Part shown: positions 59,879-64,000 of the stretch, in pieces | Layout of the letters: each line of letters starts with the position of its first letter | Position numbering within the stretch: the stretch's first letter is position 1 | From: Arhodomonas sp052060015 | Lineage (GTDB): Bacteria; Pseudomonadota; Gammaproteobacteria; Nitrococcales; Nitrococcaceae | Assembly (NCBI RefSeq): GCF_052060015.1 | Contig: NZ_JBPODZ010000002.1 | Span: 1-64,000 of the forward strand | Reading direction: 5' to 3' | Length of the DNA stretch: 64,000 bases | Position numbers and translations under genes: made by a program | The notes under the pieces: generated by a model | Seen by the model: only the letters and a program-made list of their open reading frames with translations | What the model was told of the DNA's origin: nothing | Database searches by the model: none

Positions 59879-59940
59879 GGCATCCTCCCTCTCCTCTGCG
59901 CATCCCGTGCAGTGTGAGAGCTGTGAACGCCCGCTGTCCG

Positions 59941-59955
59941 GTTCACATTCTGAAC
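59941..59955. promoter_or_regulatory. Inverted repeat in the HxlR/methyltransferase divergent region
   Basis: GTTCA-CATTC-TGAAC is a perfect 5-5-5 inverted repeat, 63 bases from the regulator start and 79 from the methyltransferase start. HxlR proteins bind such sites between divergent genes; no match to a known site was assessed. Confidence 0.4.
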
Positions 59956-59992
59956 TGGCAGGACGCTGCACGCCTCCCGACACTGGTTCCGT

Positions 59993-60010
59993 GGCACGCG
60001 TAAGCGTGCC
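59993..60010 (+). promoter_or_regulatory. Leader hairpin of the methyltransferase gene
   Basis: GGCACGC-GTAA-GCGTGCC forms a perfect 7-bp stem with a GTAA (GNRA) loop, ending 11 bases before the AGGAGG ribosome site of the methyltransferase gene. It may affect mRNA stability or translation. Confidence 0.35.
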
Positions 60011-60033
60011 GGCAACCAGAAAGGAGGCATGAC

Positions 60034-60864
60034 ATGAGCATAGCAGGTCACTCCACGGACAGCCCGATCCGCGCCCACAATGCCGGCCCGGCGGCGGTCT
60101 GGTCGAGCAGCGGGGCGGCTTATGACGAGGTCAGCCGCGGCATCCTCGACGCCATCGAGCACACCATCAATCGCCTCGAGCCCCCGCGCGGCATGCGCAT
60201 CCTCGACGTGGCCACTGGAACCGGCTGGACCGCCCGGCGCCTGGCCGAGCGGGGGTTCGACGTCACCGGTGTGGACTTCGCCCCCGACATGCTGTCGGCG
60301 GCCCGCGAGACCGCGTCGGCCCGCGGGCTCGATATCGACCTCATGACAGGTGACGCCGAGGATCTGCCGTTCGACGACGGCGCCTTTGACGCAGTCATCT
60401 CCACCTTCGGGGTCATGTTCGTGCAGCGTCCCGAGGACGCCGCCGCGGAGCTGGCGCGGGTCTGCCGGCCGGGCGGGCGGCTCGCCCTCGCCGTGTGGAC
60501 GCCGGACGGCAATGTCTTCGAGATGTTCAAGGTCATCAAGGGCTACATGCCCCCGCCGGAGGGGGAGTCGCCGCCGTCCCCGTTCGAGTGGGGCCGGGAG
60601 GAGCGCCTGCGCGAGTTGCTAGGCGGTGCCTTCGATCTCGGCATCGAGGCGGGCACGTCGTACTACCGTGAGCCCGACGGGCAGGCCGCCTGGCGCACCT
60701 TCTCGGAAGGCTACGGCCCCGTGCGCACGCTCGTCGGCAAGCTCGACGCGCAGCAGCGGGCGCAGTTCGAGGCCGATTTCACGGCTTTCCACGACGGCTT
60801 TGCCGATGAGCTTGGTGTCACCGTGCCCCGCGACTACCTGGTTGTCCGCGGCACGCGGCGGTGA
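60034..60864 (+). CDS. SAM-dependent methyltransferase (class I)
   Basis: A 276-residue methyltransferase of the UbiE/Methyltransf_11 type. Motif I is ILDVATGTGWTARRLAERGF, with the acidic end of strand 2 in VTGVDFAPDML, motif II DLPFDDGAFDAVISTFGVMF and motif III VCRPGGRLALAVW. The C-terminal 100 residues (FEMFKVIKGYMPPPEGESPP, EAGTSYYREPDGQAAWRTFS) form a variable substrate-binding part. AGGAGG precedes ATG 60034. It is followed by a flavoprotein gene after a 75-base gap containing a perfect 38-bp palindrome. Substrate unknown; a small-molecule or lipid substrate is likely. Confidence 0.85.
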   Translation: MSIAGHSTDSPIRAHNAGPAAVWSSSGAAYDEVSRGILDAIEHTINRLEPPRGMRILDVATGTGWTARRLAERGFDVTGVDFAPDMLSAARETASARGLDIDLMTGDAEDLPFDDGAFDAVISTFGVMFVQRPEDAAAELARVCRPGGRLALAVWTPDGNVFEMFKVIKGYMPPPEGESPPSPFEWGREERLRELLGGAFDLGIEAGTSYYREPDGQAAWRTFSEGYGPVRTLVGKLDAQQRAQFEADFTAFHDGFADELGVTVPRDYLVVRGTRR

Positions 60865-60877
60865 CGGTCTGCCGTCC

Positions 60878-60915
60878 GTACCCGTGTGCCGGTGGATCCA
60901 CCGGCACACGGGTAC
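60878..60915. repeat. Perfect 38-bp palindrome between methyltransferase and flavoprotein genes
   Basis: Bases 60878-60915 read identically on both strands: GTACCCGTGTGCCGGTGGA on the left half and its exact inverse on the right, centred on TGGATCCA. It begins 13 bases after the methyltransferase stop and ends 11 bases before the flavoprotein ribosome site GGGAGGT. As RNA it would form a very stable hairpin with almost no loop. It may be a terminator/attenuator between the genes or a binding site. Confidence 0.85.
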
Positions 60916-60939
60916 AGCAGCGATGCGGGAGGTGTGGTC

Positions 60940-62328
60940 ATGGCAACCATCGAGACCGACTACCTGGTGATCGGCGCCGGCGCCCTCGGCATGGCGTTCG
61001 TCGATGCGCTGATCGAGGCGGCAGATGCCAATGTGGTCCTGGCCGACAGGCGCCACCGGCCGGGAGGCCACTGGCATGACGCCTATCCCTTTGTCCGCCT
61101 ACACCAGCCCTCGGCCTGTTACGGTGTCAACTCCATGCACCTCGGTGCCGACCGGCTTATCGATTCCGGTCCGGACGAGGGCTGCTACGAGCGGGCCACG
61201 GCGGCCGAGATCTGTGAGTACTACGGCCGTGTCCTGGACGAGCGGCTGCTGCCGTCGGGCCGTGTCCGTTTCCACGCGATGACCGACTATGTCGGTGAGC
61301 GCGACGGCGAGCACGTGCTCCTGTCCCGGTTGACCGGGCGGGAGACGACGGTGCACGTGCGCCGCCGGCTGGTCGATGCTACCTGGCTGGAGGCCTCGGT
61401 CCCGGAGACGCATGTACCGCCATTCAGCGTGGACCCCGATGCGCGCCTGATCTCGCCGACGGGGCTGACGCGCCTGTCCGAGCCCGGCAGCAGCTACACC
61501 ATTCTTGGTGCCGGCAAGACGGCGATGGATACCTGCAGCTGGCTGCTGGATCAGGGGGTCGAGGCCGCGCGGATCCGCTGGATCCGGTCGCGCGACAGCT
61601 GGCTGATCGACCGCGGTGTCCTGCAGCCCCTTGCGCGTGTGCCGGCATTCATGGAGTGGATGTCGGGCAACGTCGAGGCGGCGGCCCGTGCCGGAAGCGC
61701 CCCGGAGCTGTTCGAGCGGCTGGACAACGGCAGCCTGCTGCACCGGCTCGATCCGGAAGTCCCCCCGGCGATGTACCGCGGTGCGATCTTGAGTGCCGGC
61801 GAGCGTGATGCCCTGCGTCGCATCGACAACGTCGTTCGCCTTGGCCGGGTGACCCACCTCGAAGCCGGACGGGTCGTGCTCGAACGCGGCACAGTCGCGA
61901 CGAATCCTCGCGAAGTGTACGTGGACTGCACCGCAGAGGGCATCCGCAAGCGTGCCGGCCGCCCCATCTTCCAGCCGGGGCGGATCACGTTGCAGGCCAT
62001 CCGCTTCGGCATGCTGCCCTTCAGCGCGGCTCTCACCGGCTACGTCGAAGCGGCGCGCGATGACGACACCGAGCGCAATCGCCTTTGCTCACCGAACCCG
62101 CTAGCCGATTCAGCCCGCGACTGGATTCCGACGATGCGCCTGACCCTGCTGGCCGACATGATCTGGAGCCGGGAGCCCGATCTGCAGGAGTGGCTACAGC
62201 GCGCCCGCCTCAATATCGGCCGCGGTGCACGGGAACACCGGAACAATCCGCGCATGCAAGCGGCATCGGCGCGCATGGCCACGCACCAGAAACAGGCGAT
62301 TGCCAACCTGAAGCAGCTCACAGGATAG
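60940..62328 (+). CDS. FAD/NAD(P)-binding flavoprotein, monooxygenase-like
   Basis: A 462-residue flavoprotein. The FAD dinucleotide site is DYLVIGAGALGMAFVDALIE near the N-terminus, followed by ADRRHRPGGHWHDAYPFVRL, where GGHW.DAYPFVRLHQP recalls flavin-containing monooxygenases. A second Rossmann motif (YTILGAGKTAMDTCSWLLDQ, about residue 186) would bind NAD(P)H. The C-terminal half (about 260-462) is not recognised. ATG 60940 is chosen for its GGGAGGT site; the in-frame ATG at 60886 lies inside the palindrome. With the neighbouring methyltransferase it may modify a specialised metabolite. Substrate unknown. Confidence 0.78.
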   Translation: MATIETDYLVIGAGALGMAFVDALIEAADANVVLADRRHRPGGHWHDAYPFVRLHQPSACYGVNSMHLGADRLIDSGPDEGCYERATAAEICEYYGRVLDERLLPSGRVRFHAMTDYVGERDGEHVLLSRLTGRETTVHVRRRLVDATWLEASVPETHVPPFSVDPDARLISPTGLTRLSEPGSSYTILGAGKTAMDTCSWLLDQGVEAARIRWIRSRDSWLIDRGVLQPLARVPAFMEWMSGNVEAAARAGSAPELFERLDNGSLLHRLDPEVPPAMYRGAILSAGERDALRRIDNVVRLGRVTHLEAGRVVLERGTVATNPREVYVDCTAEGIRKRAGRPIFQPGRITLQAIRFGMLPFSAALTGYVEAARDDDTERNRLCSPNPLADSARDWIPTMRLTLLADMIWSREPDLQEWLQRARLNIGRGAREHRNNPRMQAASARMATHQKQAIANLKQLTG

Positions 62329-62761
62329 CCCGCCGTGGATCGCGGTAGCGGAGGTTCTCTAGGTGGGGAGTCTCGCAAGGTTGTTCCGGGAGGGTCCGAG
62401 CAGATGTCCGTCGCGGTTGCTCGGGAACGTGGCGAGGAACGTCAGTCCGTTCGGACCGTTGACCCGTCGCGATTCCCCTGTCCGATCGGCTTCGTGAGGG
62501 CTCATACCTTTACGCTGCCTGCCATCAGACCGCGTCACCGCCGGGTAACCGGGCTCACGTGCTGGATGCCTGCTAGATCACGGTCTCTCGCACCGTCTCC
62601 CTGACGCTACCTGTGGCCTCTGCCGTTGGCCACAGCACGCGGGCAGCGAACCTAGTGGTGCCGATAACGGCGGAATCAGGGAACGTTGGGGGGTTCGCAA
62701 CGTGATCGGACCCCGGAAGCGACCGAAGAACCATCGCCTCCGGGGGCCCGGCTTAGCCCGA
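62329..62761. other. Intergenic region without recognised genes
   Basis: No convincing coding region or RNA gene in about 430 bases. A small hairpin, TGTGGCC/GGCCACA (62612-62634), lies mid-region and a larger one near katG (62711-62745). Confidence 0.6.
62711..62745. terminator. Hairpin downstream of katG
   Basis: CCCCGGA (62711-62717) pairs with TCCGGGG (62739-62745), continuing with GCGA/TCGC after one mismatch. It lies 17 bases beyond the katG stop and can serve as its terminator; no U tract. Confidence 0.45.

Positions 62762-64000
<1,239 letters not shown>

Noticed and set aside
62329..62761. tRNA or riboswitch in the gap before katG
   Set aside because: No cloverleaf, T-loop GTTCRANNC or known riboswitch core could be found; only simple hairpins.

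Overview
This 64 kb window is high-GC, densely packed DNA from a gammaproteobacterium. The gene complement (FadE of the E. coli type, PBP1B, DsbB, MltD, YoaA-like helicase, KRECGLHE-type PAPS reductase, split B12-dependent NrdJ, SufBCDS with SufU and SufT) and many acidic proteins suggest a halophilic, purple-sulfur-related lineage such as the Ectothiorhodospiraceae. That placement is inference, because no rRNA or tRNA is present. 

Layout. Bases 1-726 carry a 5'-truncated integron-type integrase next to three 22-bp tandem repeats. Bases 870-5073 hold nrdJb and an intein-containing nrdJa, with two NrdR boxes and a promoter; a candidate small RNA is divergent from it, followed by an NSS transporter. 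Bases 6640-15240 are housekeeping genes: cysH, a YdfG-like dehydrogenase ending in a G10 tract, TerB, mltD, cls, gloA, DUF2061 and a DUF3833/chalcone-isomerase pair. Bases 15188-23092 hold the helicase, mrcB, dsbB and fadE. Bases 23135-27137 are a metal/sulfur block: a Met-Gly-Pro-rich Spy-like protein, a DUF411 protein, small Cys-rich proteins, a YeeE-type transporter and a periplasmic rhodanese. Bases 27258-33557 are the SUF Fe-S operon with its Rrf2 regulator. Bases 33616-40436 include an SHOCT lipoprotein, glk, marR, a quinone reductase, an rRNA methyltransferase, an amidotransferase and bioY.

Bases 40515-58347 look like one catabolic and uptake region. It holds xanthine dehydrogenase (xdhA-xdhB-xdhC), a GntR/FCD regulator, a CDF transporter, guanine deaminase, a creatinase-like M24 protein without the usual metal ligands, and a complete peptide/opine-type ABC transporter with an oversized binding protein and permease. 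A collapsed sensor-EAL gene sits inside it. The likely theme is purine or related nitrogenous compound use, but the ABC substrate is unknown.

Bases 58370-62328 look accessory: higBA with an in-frame amber stop in the toxin, then an HxlR regulator divergent from a methyltransferase and a flavoprotein, the last two separated by a perfect 38-bp palindrome. The right edge cuts katG. No CRISPR array, complete transposon, tRNA or rRNA was seen.
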